Shown: piece after piece, positions 48,601-57,622 of the stretch
How the letters are laid out: every line of letters begins with the position of its first letter
Numbering within the stretch: position 1 is the stretch's first letter
Origin: Psychrobacter urativorans
GTDB lineage: Bacteria > Pseudomonadota > Gammaproteobacteria > Pseudomonadales > Moraxellaceae
Length of the DNA stretch: 64,000 nucleotides
Assembly: GCF_904846675.1 (NCBI RefSeq)
Contig: NZ_CAJHBT010000007.1
Coordinates: 1 to 64,000 of the forward strand
Direction of reading: 5' to 3'
Position numbers and translations under genes: made by a program
The notes under the pieces: model-generated
Seen by the model: only the letters and a program-made list of their open reading frames with translations
The model's database searches: none
Told to the model about the DNA's origin: nothing

Positions 48601-50188
48601 GTGGTTGGCGCGTAGGTTGTTGCTCAGGGCGTTCTTTTTCGGCCGTTTGCCAATCAACGTCATAACCTAAACCACTATGTTCTTGTTGCTGAGTATCGGT
48701 AATGCGCTCATAACTTGATGGTGCAAAACCATCACGGTTAAAGTGCAATTTAAAGTTGGGCGACTCTAAATGGGCATGCGGTAAGATGGTGATACGTGTG
48801 CCACTGTCTTGCTCAAGATAGACCAAGCTGTCGCGTTTTTCATTCAGTAAGAATGCAGCGATATCAGTCGGTACTTCTGCTTGTACTTCACCTTGACGTT
48901 CTTTTAGAGCGATTTGTTCAATTTCGCGCATAATTGATAACGATAATGAGCGCAAATCACGAATCATACCGTTGCCATGACAACGAGGGCAAATATAGCC
49001 AGTAGATTCTTCTAGTGACGGACGTAGGCGCTGACGGCTCATCTCCATCAAACCAAATTTAGAGATATCGCCAAACTGTACGCGGGCACGGTCATATTTG
49101 GTAGCGTCGACTAGCCGTTTTTCCACTTCCTTTTGATGCTTGTTGTCATTCATATCAATGAAATCAATGACAACCAAACCACCCATATCACGCAGACGTA
49201 GCTGGCGCGCAATCTCATCAGCCGCTTCTAAGTTAGTATGATAAGCAGTTTCGGCAACATCCGAGCCTTTAGTAGATTTGGCAGAGTTAATGTCGATAGA
49301 GACCAAGGCTTCTGTTTGGTCAATGACGATTGCGCCGCCAGAAGGCAAGCGCACTTCACGTTGGTAGGCAGTTTCAATTTGTTTTTCGATGTTAAAGCGC
49401 GCAAACATAGGCTCGTAATCAGTATATTTACGTAGCTTGTCTGCCTGTGTGGGCATCACTGCATCAATAAAGCCGGCTGCTTCGATATAAGCATTTTCGT
49501 TATCAATCCAAATCTCAGCAATATCATCACGTAGATAATCGCGCACCGCGCGCGTGACAACGCCTGCTTCTTGATGGACGAGACGCGGTGACGGATATTT
49601 TTGATTTTGTTCTTGAATGGCTTGCCAGATATTAAGCAAATGGTTCAAATCGTGTTGCAAGTCTTCTTGAGTTTTACCAATGCCAGCGGTACGAATAATG
49701 ACACTCATACCTTTTGGTAAATCTAAATTACCCAGCATGCGTTTCATGTCTTCACGAAGTTTGCCGGAGATTTGTCGTGAGATACCGCCACCACGAGGGT
49801 TGTTTGGCATCAAGACTAAATAACGACCGGCTAGCGATACATAAGTCGATAGGGCAGCGCCTTTATTGCCGCGTTCTTCTTTTTCGACTTGGACTATAAG
49901 CTCATCGCCTTCTTTGATGAGTTTTTTGATGTTTTCATCACGTGGGTTGCCACTGAGATATTCAGCAGAAATCTCACGAATAGGTAAAAAACCTTGACGT
50001 TGTGAGCCATATTCGACGAATACTGCTTCAAGCGACGGCTCGACACGGGTAACGTGGCCTTTATAAATGTTTGATTTTTTTTGTTCGCGAGTACGGTTTT
50101 CTAAATCGAAATCGTACAGATGATTGCCTTTACAGAGGGCAACACGAACTTCTTCGTTTTGAGTGGCGTTAATTAAAATGCGTTTCAT
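45650..50188 (-). CDS. rne: Ribonuclease E
   Basis: Endonuclease that begins mRNA decay and matures rRNA and tRNA, and the scaffold of the degradosome. The N-terminal catalytic half (about 1-510) is standard: MKRILINATQNEEVRVAL, an S1 domain (35-120), catalytic acidic motifs VSIDINSAKS and VIDFIDM, and the zinc link CPRCHGNG near residue 400. The C-terminal 1000 residues are disordered, rich in Asn/Gln/Ser/Asp/Arg, with an Arg-rich RNA-binding patch (NDRRRRKTRKSRSAKP-like) and two SNDPR motifs (ASNDPRVVRDQ and RASNDPRGQHP). At 1512 aa it is about 450 longer than the E. coli enzyme. AGGA precedes the ATG. Confidence 0.96.
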   Translation of the reverse strand: MKRILINATQNEEVRVALCKGNHLYDFDLENRTREQKKSNIYKGHVTRVEPSLEAVFVEYGSQRQGFLPIREISAEYLSGNPRDENIKKLIKEGDELIVQVEKEERGNKGAALSTYVSLAGRYLVLMPNNPRGGGISRQISGKLREDMKRMLGNLDLPKGMSVIIRTAGIGKTQEDLQHDLNHLLNIWQAIQEQNQKYPSPRLVHQEAGVVTRAVRDYLRDDIAEIWIDNENAYIEAAGFIDAVMPTQADKLRKYTDYEPMFARFNIEKQIETAYQREVRLPSGGAIVIDQTEALVSIDINSAKSTKGSDVAETAYHTNLEAADEIARQLRLRDMGGLVVIDFIDMNDNKHQKEVEKRLVDATKYDRARVQFGDISKFGLMEMSRQRLRPSLEESTGYICPRCHGNGMIRDLRSLSLSIMREIEQIALKERQGEVQAEVPTDIAAFLLNEKRDSLVYLEQDSGTRITILPHAHLESPNFKLHFNRDGFAPSSYERITDTQQQEHSGLGYDVDWQTAEKERPEQQPTRQPRKAPDSANSSSSTQSANQPNQQNANQNNNSVSHSNEHRNQNSHNQNNPNKNGNEPTSSTRAVQNDATQNNPAQSATNQNSTNENSGAQNNNAQNVQSASSPVVAQSPAAAQPQAVAWLSNLFTQAPQAQTTAGFSSHDAAEAIEALVNTGAQSLGSFGQVDNSVLDNTAVTGAQTSAAPQTSQPAAVQKEDSQQSDSNTNRQQNRRHNNTNNNTAGSNSVDSNTTDDNNADDRRRRKTRKSRSAKPHQRKDQRDETVNDDSNDDKSSDNQDKRDSDNRRSNNDRNRNNRQDNRQDSSPNNSERNDASQSDTQAAATTNQADEQTRSKRKPHSQRSSRGKLERNDTLTADSSAKQQQAQADASQTAASNDKDQANARRQQDPNEVTLHVNEAHAKLKVPEVVHLSLDDSKSEKTVAKPADEQITQRNLATDDATKKSGEQHSAQQSENKPAAETTPQSINQTSADSTAIDTTVNSAEDEVSSSNAFEVGSANNSDTDSQTEKKTVSQNVSSATVSKLIVDNQQSSATDSGIREPIAAKNVTASESTDNTENQKAGIDAATVTAEIKATRTESNSTESANVENVNVEESSARDGNTVLELTREALFAKRYVTANKFGQASNDPRVVRDQQSQPQVTPAVAITELVIQQTVANAPAIRGTVGEFIHATLADAQSRLADNGVIRSFIDAIAVHTQQAQSADVENDVNDDSNIIEASEVKGSNASDSSFDFSNYGYQPLAADYLTRFKAMTQAVSQFAATQGKTAVEPRAIGKRASNDPRGQHPDYQAPAALEATAISESTTAPSPDAESDSRYGSANAEEVSDIVNSDLVNTDVTQSETVATDSQAESHKVDAHDVEANELTGERQADEISAESEQLLQADQVYLDNIQLDSSELSDAELDEAEAMDSETVNAESIKDNSQAGKSKTTIASYKNMIESVAEQLLQQTGTFNLTTPKVPKSRSRKPKTELKKPTQAENVETDDSDNES

Positions 50189-51320
50189 ATCAATATCCTA
50201 TGAGTACGCATAACAACGACAAAGTGATTTTTATGGGGGCAGAAACAAGAGCGGCTAATATTAAAATTAGCTAAAGATATTATAGGATATTTAAAACAGG
50301 ACAGATAAAAAAACCAAAATAGCTATATGTAATGGCTCGCTTCGATAACGGTTGCTCATTAATATTGCCTAAAGCCTAAATGCATTGCTGAAACGATCTT
50401 TTAAGACCAATATAGTTAACCCCAATACAGATTGTAAGGCTGCAATCGTTTATCTTATGATCTTTATAACAATAAGTATCATGGCTAGGCGTTAAAACCT
50501 AAGCATTCAAACCCTTGTTAATATTTATCGTTCAGCTATTAGGCTGATATTTTTCAGCGTGCCATCAATATAAGTTGTTAGCATATATTAATGAGTAGGC
50601 CATGCTTGTAAGGCTAATCCATAGTGGCAATATTAATACTGTTATAACCCTGGCGTTATGAAAGTTAATATAAAGCCAAGGCAAGTGAACAAGCTATTAT
50701 TTATTAAAGTCGGGCTATTAAGGTTGAGCTTTTTTACTTATTTATCATTGTGTTTTTTAAATATCGTTAATATCAGTGTGATCTTTCGTTAGTGTGTTGC
50801 TGCACTGCCATTCAGCGGGGCGTACTTGGCAAACAGAATAGTGACCGGCTCATCAGCGCGGTATCGTTGGTGTTGCTTAAAGATCATTATCTGTTTGACC
50901 ACCAGTAGTCAGGCAACGGTACATTCTTAACATCAAGCTGTTATCACTTGCTCAACTGCACGTGTCCATTAACGTTGCAAAAAAAATTGCAAATCAAGTC
51001 GTGGTCATGCGTTAAATGAGTAAATTGTGTGCTGTTGTCGTTCAATAAATTGGTCTTTATACCAATGTTATCAATACGAGTATATGTGTTGTTAATACCA
51101 TTAATTGGGCGCGGTGCTTGTTGTTATCAAGCATCTTACCCTAAAAATTAGATGAAACGTCCAATCTTATCACGGTATATAGCATGCGCCTCGTTACTAA
51201 CCAGTAGTAAAGATGGCGATTGGCTATCTAAGACAATGAGGATTATTGCCGTGACCTATGCGCAATTGACGCTCAACATGCTAAACTATAACAAATCTTT
51301 GTGTAAATACCTAACTAAAA
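50189..51320. other. Long gene-free region upstream of rne and rluC
   Basis: These 1132 bp between divergent rne and rluC contain no credible coding frame. They should hold the rne promoter and a long 5' leader; in E. coli the rne leader is a target for RNase E autoregulation. The last part also holds a possible rluC promoter. Small RNAs are possible but none was recognised. Confidence 0.55.
51266..51292 (+). promoter_or_regulatory. Possible rluC promoter
   Basis: TTGACG and TATAAC separated by 15 bp, about 30 bp before the rluC ATG. The spacing is short, so this is tentative. Confidence 0.35.
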
Positions 51321-52349
51321 ATGACAAACTCCAAAATGACCGACGACGCACCGACCCATGAAGCCCCTGGCATCTTTAATAGTAAAACTCGTCCGCAAAG
51401 CGCTGATGATGAGATTAGTAACTTTGAGAAGGTCAATTATCTGGAAGTAACGCGCCATCAGCACGATCAGCGCTTAGACAATTTCTTACTTAATCGTCTA
51501 AAAGGCTTGCCAAAAGCCCATATTTACAAGATGATTCGCTCAGATGAGATTCGAGTCAATAATAAGCGTTGTAAAGCTCATGATCGAGTGCACCGTGACG
51601 ATGTGGTGCGCATTGCTCCTGTACAGCTGGCAACCCGCGAAAAACCGATTATCAGTACCGAGTTTGCCAAAAGTTTACTGGCACGGGTGGTTTATGAAGA
51701 TGACGGCCTAATAGTGCTTAACAAGCCTTCAGGCATTGCCGTTCATGGCGGCAGTGGGCTGGATTTTGGGGTAATTGAAGCAATGCGTGAAGTGACAGGT
51801 AAAAAATACCTAGAGCTGATACACCGTATTGATAAAGATACTTCAGGGCTGCTCATGATTTCTAAGAAGCGCTCAACGCTTAAAGCCTTACAGCAGCATC
51901 TGATAGACAAGACCATCCAAAAGCATTATCTATGCTTAGCAAAAGGTCAACCTGCGCTTAATGAGCAGCGTATTGATGCGCCATTACTACGCTACACACT
52001 GGCTAGTGGTGAACGCCGCGTCAAGGTGGATGCCAAAGACCCTCAAGCCAAAGAAAGCCAGACCGATATTGTGGTACATAGCCGTTTTATGATTGCCAAT
52101 CAAATGGTAAGTCTGATAGAAGCCAAACCGCTGACCGGACGCACCCATCAAATACGGGTACATTTAGCCCATATTGGTCATGCTATTCTAGGTGATGATA
52201 AATATAATGTGCATGATAAATCAGGCGTTCATCGTCTGTGTCTACATGCGTGGCGCTTAGATATCCCAGGCTATGAGCTGATTATCGCGCCGCTACCAGA
52301 AGATATCGCAGGCTTATTACCAACAGATGCTGAGTTGCCAAAAGTATAA
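51321..52349 (+). CDS. rluC: 23S rRNA pseudouridine synthase RluC
   Basis: Modifies uridines of 23S rRNA. The protein has an N-terminal S4 RNA-binding domain (about residues 48-100, QRLDNFLLNRLKGLPKAHIY) and the RluA-family catalytic motif HRIDKDTSGLL with the catalytic Asp at 171. GRTHQIRVHLAHIGHAILGD is the second conserved motif. At 342 aa it is a little longer than E. coli RluC because of a polar head. It is divergent from rne, as in many gammaproteobacteria where the rne-rluC pairing is conserved. Confidence 0.93.
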   Translation: MTNSKMTDDAPTHEAPGIFNSKTRPQSADDEISNFEKVNYLEVTRHQHDQRLDNFLLNRLKGLPKAHIYKMIRSDEIRVNNKRCKAHDRVHRDDVVRIAPVQLATREKPIISTEFAKSLLARVVYEDDGLIVLNKPSGIAVHGGSGLDFGVIEAMREVTGKKYLELIHRIDKDTSGLLMISKKRSTLKALQQHLIDKTIQKHYLCLAKGQPALNEQRIDAPLLRYTLASGERRVKVDAKDPQAKESQTDIVVHSRFMIANQMVSLIEAKPLTGRTHQIRVHLAHIGHAILGDDKYNVHDKSGVHRLCLHAWRLDIPGYELIIAPLPEDIAGLLPTDAELPKV

Positions 52350-52423
52350 GCTAAGTTGCTTGCCCTGATATCATTATCATTAATAACGGCTCCTGTTTAA
52401 AGGTCATACGCTAAGGTCAATCT

Positions 52424-53122
52424 ATGAGTCAGTCAAATACCAATAATTCAGCCTTATTATCCGCTGAATTTAACTTAGCGGATAAAACACTGATTATCTT
52501 TGATTGGGATGGCACCTTGATGGACTCAATCGGTTTAATCGTTGAGTCCATGCACGTTGCTGGCGAGGCACATGGTTTTGTTACCACTGATAAGGCGGTA
52601 AAAGATATCATTGGGTTGAGTCTACTGACAGGGATCGATATTTTATATCCCATCGCGACTGCCGAGCAAAAGCTGGCGATTCAACAAAGCTATATCGATT
52701 ACTATATTCCTAATAGTCACCGTACGCCGTTTTTTGATGATATAGAAAACATGCTGCAAACCTTAAAAAGTCAAGGCAAACAGCTGGCGGTCGCAACAGG
52801 TAAAAAACGACGGGGTCTTGATCGGGTATTGGATGTATCTGACAGTCATGATTATTTTGTTATCACACGCTGTGCCGATGAATCCGGCTCTAAGCCCAAT
52901 CCACAGATGCTTGTTGATATTTTGGAATATGCGCAGCAGGACATTGCTGATGCGGTATATATTGGTGACAGCATTTACGATATTCAAATGGCGAATAAGC
53001 TGGGTATGACCAGTATTGCGGTTGATTACGGCACCGCAGCTAGCTCAGAGCTTAGCGCGCAACAGCCTACTTATCAGGTGGGAGCCCCGCAAGCGTTGGC
53101 CAAACTATTATGTGCTAAGTAA
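52424..53122 (+). CDS. HAD-superfamily phosphatase (phosphoglycolate phosphatase-like)
   Basis: HAD hydrolase with motif I FDWDGTLMDS (nucleophile D27, acid D29), motif II VATGKK near residue 125, and motif IV YIGDSIYDIQMA. The cap between residues about 37 and 105 is the helical type of Gph-like enzymes. It follows rluC by 74 nt and is probably in its operon, an arrangement common in this order. The substrate is unproven. Confidence 0.87.
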   Translation: MSQSNTNNSALLSAEFNLADKTLIIFDWDGTLMDSIGLIVESMHVAGEAHGFVTTDKAVKDIIGLSLLTGIDILYPIATAEQKLAIQQSYIDYYIPNSHRTPFFDDIENMLQTLKSQGKQLAVATGKKRRGLDRVLDVSDSHDYFVITRCADESGSKPNPQMLVDILEYAQQDIADAVYIGDSIYDIQMANKLGMTSIAVDYGTAASSELSAQQPTYQVGAPQALAKLLCAK

Positions 53123-53186
53123 ACACCACATTCCATAAAGTGACCTAAGAAACATTGATTAAATAAATTTATCAAAAAAAAAGCAA

Positions 53187-53230
53187 AGAAAAAGGGATTT
53201 ATCGCTATTGATGATAAATCCCTTTTTCTT
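53187..53230. terminator. Bidirectional terminator
   Basis: AGAAAAAGGGATTTATC and GATAAATCCCTTTTTCTT pair around a 9-nt loop, between the convergent HAD gene and engB. Confidence 0.9.
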
Positions 53231-53244
53231 ATTACGAGCACTAT

Positions 53245-54066
53245 TTATTCAGCATCTTTCTGTTCAGCGGCTGTGTCTTTAGTACCAGCTTGCTCAGCAC
53301 TTTGTTCAGATTTTTCTTGACCATCATCTTCCTGCTCAAAATCTGCTACTTCAGCACTAATTTGATCAGTAACAGCTTCTTCTTCGCCATGTTTATATTC
53401 GTACCAGTTTCCCATCACCCCAGCCAGCTCATCAAGCCCTTCTTTTTTGAGCGCTGAAAATAACTGAATAGTGCAGTTTAAGCCTAACTTTTTGAGCGCT
53501 TGGCGGGTATTGAGTAGGGCGTTTTTAGAAGCACCATATTTGAGCTTGTCAGCTTTGGTCAGCAAAATATGGACTGGCAGCTCGCCTTCTTTGGCCCAAT
53601 GTAGCATTTGTTCATCGAAGAATTTTAATGGATGGCGAATATCAGTCAGTAGCACCAAACCTGCAAGGCTTGATCGTGATACCAAATATTCTTCTAGCTC
53701 CACTTGCCACTCTTTTTTCATCTCAAGCGGCACGGCAGCATAACCGTAGCCCGGCAAATCGACTAGCCGTCTATCGGTGTCCCCAATACTAAAAAAGTTA
53801 ATCATCTGCGTGCGACCAGGCGTTTTTGACGAACGTGCCAGTTGCCGCTGATTGGTCAGCGCATTAATAGCTGAGGATTTACCCGCATTCGAGCGTCCGG
53901 CAAATGCCACCTCAAACCCTTCATCAGGAGGGCATAGGCGAAAGGTAGGCGCTGAGGTCATAAATTCAGTTTGCTGAATACGCTGACGGGCCTTGGTATT
54001 AAACGCCGCATGCTCGGCGGCGACATCTTTAAACGGGGTGCTCATAAATGACTCATTAACATTCAA
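53245..54066 (-). CDS. engB: Ribosome biogenesis GTPase EngB (YihA/YsxC)
   Basis: Essential small GTPase for 50S ribosome assembly. G1 is GRSNAGKSS (57-65), G2/G3 follow with SKTPGRTQ and DLPGYGYA, and G4 is LTKADKL. The C-terminal 60 residues are an acidic Glu/Gln tail ([16 protein letters not shown]) not needed for the fold. Start uncertain: ATG at 54066 or the downstream ATG at 54045 (MSTPFKD), neither with a strong ribosome site. Confidence 0.95.
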   Translation of the reverse strand: MNVNESFMSTPFKDVAAEHAAFNTKARQRIQQTEFMTSAPTFRLCPPDEGFEVAFAGRSNAGKSSAINALTNQRQLARSSKTPGRTQMINFFSIGDTDRRLVDLPGYGYAAVPLEMKKEWQVELEEYLVSRSSLAGLVLLTDIRHPLKFFDEQMLHWAKEGELPVHILLTKADKLKYGASKNALLNTRQALKKLGLNCTIQLFSALKKEGLDELAGVMGNWYEYKHGEEEAVTDQISAEVADFEQEDDGQEKSEQSAEQAGTKDTAAEQKDAE

Positions 54067-54463
54067 AAAATTGTAAAATAAATCCAGATACTGGACCCAA
54101 CTACTTGCGGCAATTTAAATAGATAGTTATGAAGCAATAGCCCTAACTACAGCTAGCTTTAGAGTTTTAAAGGTAAAATATATTACCTTATGTCCCACCT
54201 AGTTTTGTACTATCTGTTGAAATAATCAGCACTAGCATCATATTAATGACAGCATAACACTAAAGTGCCGCTGAGCTTAGCGAAAATTAGTCATACGCTT
54301 ATTTTGGTTTACGAAAGCTAAACCGGATGCACCTATATTAATATGACATATATTGTTACAATTTTAGTTGAGCTGGTATTCAAGATGATATTAGAAATAA
54401 TAGTGTCGCCTGACTGTGCTATCTACAGTCAATCAAACCAAGGTAAATTAAAGGAGATGTCTT
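54067..54463. other. Intergenic region between engB and cytochrome c5
   Basis: 397 bp, AT-rich and gene-free, between divergent genes. A good ribosome site, AAGGAGA, lies at its right end for the cytochrome gene. Confidence 0.4.
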
Positions 54464-54799
54464 ATGCGCTCAATAATTTCAGTTGCTGCCAGGGCAGGAC
54501 GCGCTTTGGGTGGCAGTGTCGCCACATTGATACTGTGTACCGCAATGATGGGTAATGCCGTCGCTGCTGATATTTCAACCATTTATAGTAACTCTTGTGC
54601 CGCTTGTCACGATAGTGGCGCGCTGAATGCCGTCAAAAAAGGGGATAGCACCCGATGGCATCAGCTCATAGAACAAAAGGGCTTGCCAACATTAATTAAT
54701 TCGGTCAAAGGTGGCATGATTCAGATGCCAGCTGGCGGATTATGTGATGAGTGTGACGATGACGATTATCGCAAGCTTATCGACTATATGAGTCAATAA
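54464..54799 (+). CDS. Cytochrome c5-type monoheme cytochrome
   Basis: Small periplasmic electron carrier. Signal peptide to about residue 35 (GNAVAA), haem motif C45-A-A-C-H49, and the axial Met in QMPAGG. The pair CDEC near the end is the c5-type disulfide or loop, and the terminal YRKLIDYMS helix is typical. At 111 aa it fits the family. AAGGAGA precedes the ATG. It lies next to cytochrome c4 with a terminator between, so they are separate transcripts. Confidence 0.9.
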   Translation: MRSIISVAARAGRALGGSVATLILCTAMMGNAVAADISTIYSNSCAACHDSGALNAVKKGDSTRWHQLIEQKGLPTLINSVKGGMIQMPAGGLCDECDDDDYRKLIDYMSQ

Positions 54800-54872
54800 C
54801 AGCTATAAACAATGACAGCGAACGATCACTTAAAATGAAAATCTTAAAACGAGCAGCTTAGAAAGCCAAGAT

Positions 54873-54910
54873 AAAGCGCAAGTCTGACCCAATTCATGCG
54901 CTTTTTTTTA
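54873..54910 (+). terminator. Terminator after the c5 gene
   Basis: AAGCGCA/TGCGCTT with a long loop and an eight-T run. The gap to 55180 is otherwise AT-rich leader without a gene. Confidence 0.75.
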
Positions 54911-55180
54911 TTATCACAGACGTTATGCCCCGATGTAAGTAGAAAAACCGCTAGGTGCTATGATTAAGTAGGCAAATTCTATAAAGTCTTGCTATAATAA
55001 TCGCAAATAAACCCTGATGTTAGTAAGTGCTTTCAGGCGGATTGTGATTAAGACCTCAAATGATATGGTTTACCTCGCCCAATAATAGGTTGATACATAT
55101 CGGGTGTCTTATTAGTATAACTACTCTAAGTTACAATCAATCTCAATAATGCTTACGTCGAGTTAGTAGGATCTGTATCC

Positions 55181-55849
55181 ATGAAAAAGTTAATCGCTGC
55201 CGCCAGCTTATGTGTTGCAAGTTTCAGCGTACAAGCTGCTATCACTGTTCCTGAATATGATGCTAATGCAGGTAAACAAATCGCTGAAACGGTCTGTGCC
55301 GCCTGTCATGGTGTCGACGGGGTGAGTATCGTCCCATCCCAGCCCAATGTGGGTGGTCAAAACGTCAAATATCTGTATAAACAACTGGTCAATTTTAAAT
55401 CAGGCTATCGTAAAAACGGTATTATGCAATCACAAGTGGCGAATCTATCACAGCAAGACCTTGCCAACGTGTCAGGTTATTATGCTGAGCAAGCGCCTTG
55501 GGGCGTTGGCTTTGGTAATCCTGCGACCACTCAAGAAGCCACTAAGCTATTTTTAGGTGGTGATAAGTCGCGTGGAGTGATTGGTTGCGCAGGCTGTCAT
55601 GGTCCAGATGCAGCGGGTAATACTTGGGCCGCATTTCCGCGTCTAGGTGGTCAACATTCTCTATATATCGCAACCCAGCTTAAATTGTTCCGTGCCGCTG
55701 GTCGTGAGGATGATATCGATAGTGATGATCAAAAACGTATCAATGATGCGGATAAAGAAGGCGAAATGGGAATGATGCAAACGGTAGCATCGAGACTATC
55801 AGATCGTGATATTCGTATTTTGTCAGATTATCTTAGCGCTATTCATTAA
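55181..55849 (+). CDS. Diheme cytochrome c4
   Basis: Two-domain cytochrome c that shuttles electrons to terminal oxidases. A signal peptide (MKKLIAAASLCVASFSVQAA) is followed by two haem sites, C39-A-A-C-H43 and C136-A-G-C-H140, spaced as in c4. The conserved PNVGGQNVKYLYKQL and its counterpart PRLGGQHSLYIATQL show the internal duplication, and DLANVSGYYA/RILSDYLSAI are the end helices. AGGA lies upstream. Confidence 0.95.
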   Translation: MKKLIAAASLCVASFSVQAAITVPEYDANAGKQIAETVCAACHGVDGVSIVPSQPNVGGQNVKYLYKQLVNFKSGYRKNGIMQSQVANLSQQDLANVSGYYAEQAPWGVGFGNPATTQEATKLFLGGDKSRGVIGCAGCHGPDAAGNTWAAFPRLGGQHSLYIATQLKLFRAAGREDDIDSDDQKRINDADKEGEMGMMQTVASRLSDRDIRILSDYLSAIH

Positions 55850-55916
55850 ACAGATAGGGTAATAAGACACTATGCTGGGCTTATTACCCTATCTGCGGAC
55901 TTATGATTCGCTATTA

Positions 55917-55939
55917 AACCCCGTTCTCGGGGTTTTTTT
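55917..55939 (+). terminator. Terminator after cytochrome c4
   Basis: AACCCCG-TTCT-CGGGGTT with a T-run. Confidence 0.9.
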
Positions 55940-56020
55940 ATAGCTGCATAACCTCTATAGTCTTTATGAAAGCTATTGTTGTTATTTTTATTATTTACCT
56001 TAGATTTTTGGATTGAGATT

Positions 56021-57172
56021 ATGATGATCCGCTATGCATCTTATTTTATGGCAGCTTTATTGCCGCTATTACTGTTTCGGTGGTTTGCGCCTGCTTCCAT
56101 TGGCGAGATTGACTTCTGGTTACTCTGGTTATTAGCTATGGTGGTGGTATCGCTTCCGGTCATTTATGCTGAGATAGCACTGGCCTATCGCAGCACTGAA
56201 GCGCCATTGGCAGGCATGCAAAAGCTAACTCGCGAGGCCGATGCCAGTCCGTTGTGGCGCAGTTTTGGTTGGTTGGCGGCGCTTGTAGCGATAGTTATTG
56301 CCGCTTTGGTCATATCAGGGGCGAGCAGCGGTATATTATCCGCTTTAACGGCGCTTGATAGTGTCCCTGCTGTGCCTAGTTTTGCGGTTGCGGCAGGTCT
56401 CATGGTCATCGCGGTATTGCTTAGTTTATTGGGCGTTGCCCCGTTACCGATTGGCTTAGGGCTTATGGTCATAGGTCTGGCAATGGGTTTGGCTGGCGGT
56501 TTACCGCGTATTGATTTTGCGATGACTGGTATCAGTTTAAGCGAGTGGGCACGTGCCGTAGCCTTGGCATTAGTGAGCGTTGGCGCGGGTACCGGTCTGT
56601 ACTGGTTCGGTCAGCATTTAATAACCAAACAAGCTACCACCGCTGTTGACAGCAGTCAGCATAATACACCGAACTCACGCACATCCAGCGGCGCTAGTAA
56701 GCTTAATAGCTACCGCGCTACTAAACTGGTATTACCGATTTGGATACTGCAACTACTGGTTGGCATGGTGGCATTATTTATCAGCGGCTTAACGTTGCCG
56801 CCTATTGGCCAGCTGTTATATTGGTTCGGGGTGTTATTTGTCGCCAGTTATTTACTGCATTATAGTGCTCAGCAATTGGCGCATAAATTTGGTCTTTTGA
56901 TTAGCTTGGTACTAACCTTAGTAATAGGTCTGATATTGGTAATTGCGATACCGACCACGTGGCTGGTTGGGATATTGGTAATTATTAGCAGTGTCGCGGT
57001 GTTGTTGTTATCAGTTTTTGTAGGCTGGCGCATGAAAATCAGTCATTTGCGTAAGTCGTTAAACTTCGGCAATGAAGCGCTATACAATTTATGGCGGATA
57101 GCCATTCGACTGATTGTGCCTTTGGCATTGATTTTAGCATTAATAGGCTGGGTGATGCAGTGGTTGAGCTGA
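56021..57172 (+). CDS. SNF-like multi-pass membrane protein
   Basis: About eleven hydrophobic helices. The segment SLPVIYAEIALAYRSTEAPL (about residues 42-61) and the following WRSFGWLAALVAIVI resemble the beginning of SNF/NSS sodium symporters, but the protein is only 383 aa, shorter than those (about 450-500), and the usual N-terminal sodium-site motif is absent. A polar loop near residues 205-230 divides it. Start chosen at 56021; the frame is open from 55976. It overlaps the RnfH gene by one base. A transporter role is inferred; substrate unknown. Confidence 0.7.
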   Translation: MMIRYASYFMAALLPLLLFRWFAPASIGEIDFWLLWLLAMVVVSLPVIYAEIALAYRSTEAPLAGMQKLTREADASPLWRSFGWLAALVAIVIAALVISGASSGILSALTALDSVPAVPSFAVAAGLMVIAVLLSLLGVAPLPIGLGLMVIGLAMGLAGGLPRIDFAMTGISLSEWARAVALALVSVGAGTGLYWFGQHLITKQATTAVDSSQHNTPNSRTSSGASKLNSYRATKLVLPIWILQLLVGMVALFISGLTLPPIGQLLYWFGVLFVASYLLHYSAQQLAHKFGLLISLVLTLVIGLILVIAIPTTWLVGILVIISSVAVLLLSVFVGWRMKISHLRKSLNFGNEALYNLWRIAIRLIVPLALILALIGWVMQWLS

Positions 57173-57495
57173 TGACTGTCCATTTGGCGTACGCTGAAGA
57201 TGCGCAGCGCCAGCACTATTTAACCCTGCAAGTGGCTGCTGGTACAACTTTATACCAGGCACTAGAGCAGGCGGGCTGGTTGACTCAGTTTCCTGATTTA
57301 GCAGAATGGTGTGCGCAAGTTGCTGATATCGCTAACCCTAAAGCTAAGCTATGGCATGTCGGTATCTACGCGCAAAAACAGCCGCTTAACTATCTGCTGC
57401 AGCCGCTCGATCGCATTGAAGTCTATCGTAGCTTAAGCGCTGATCCTATGTCTCAGCGCAAAAGTAAAAGCACCAAAAAAGTAAAATATAATTAA
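57172..57495 (+). CDS. RnfH-family ubiquitin-like protein
   Basis: The 107-aa protein begins MTVHLAYAEDAQRQHYLTLQ and contains TLYQALEQAGWL and WHVGIYAQKQPLNYLLQPLD followed by RIEVYR, the beta-grasp RnfH/UPF0125 pattern. The ATG at 57172 overlaps the stop of the membrane protein. The last 15 residues are Lys/Ser-rich. RnfH genes usually sit beside bamE (smpA) and the ratA toxin gene; here bamE is convergent just downstream, while ratA is not seen. Confidence 0.85.
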   Translation: MTVHLAYAEDAQRQHYLTLQVAAGTTLYQALEQAGWLTQFPDLAEWCAQVADIANPKAKLWHVGIYAQKQPLNYLLQPLDRIEVYRSLSADPMSQRKSKSTKKVKYN

Positions 57496-57543
57496 TAATG
57501 AAGTATCGTTAACAATGTTGTCGGACGAAAATTCAGCACTCAC

Positions 57544-57615
57544 AAAGTAACATTCAATGAGCCGTTACTTTCACGAAGTAATGGTACTGTTTGAGTCTCA
57601 ATGAGCCGTTACTTT
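57544..57615. repeat. Short repeats between rnfH and bamE
   Basis: TCAATGAGCCGTTACTTT occurs twice (57554-57571 and 57598-57615). The first copy pairs with AAAGTAAC (57544-57551) to form a hairpin that may end one or both convergent transcripts. Confidence 0.65.
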
Positions 57616-57622
57616 TGTTATC

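Noticed and set aside
51152..51361. 69-aa frame before rluC
   Set aside because: Overlaps the rluC start, no ribosome site, composition like non-coding DNA.
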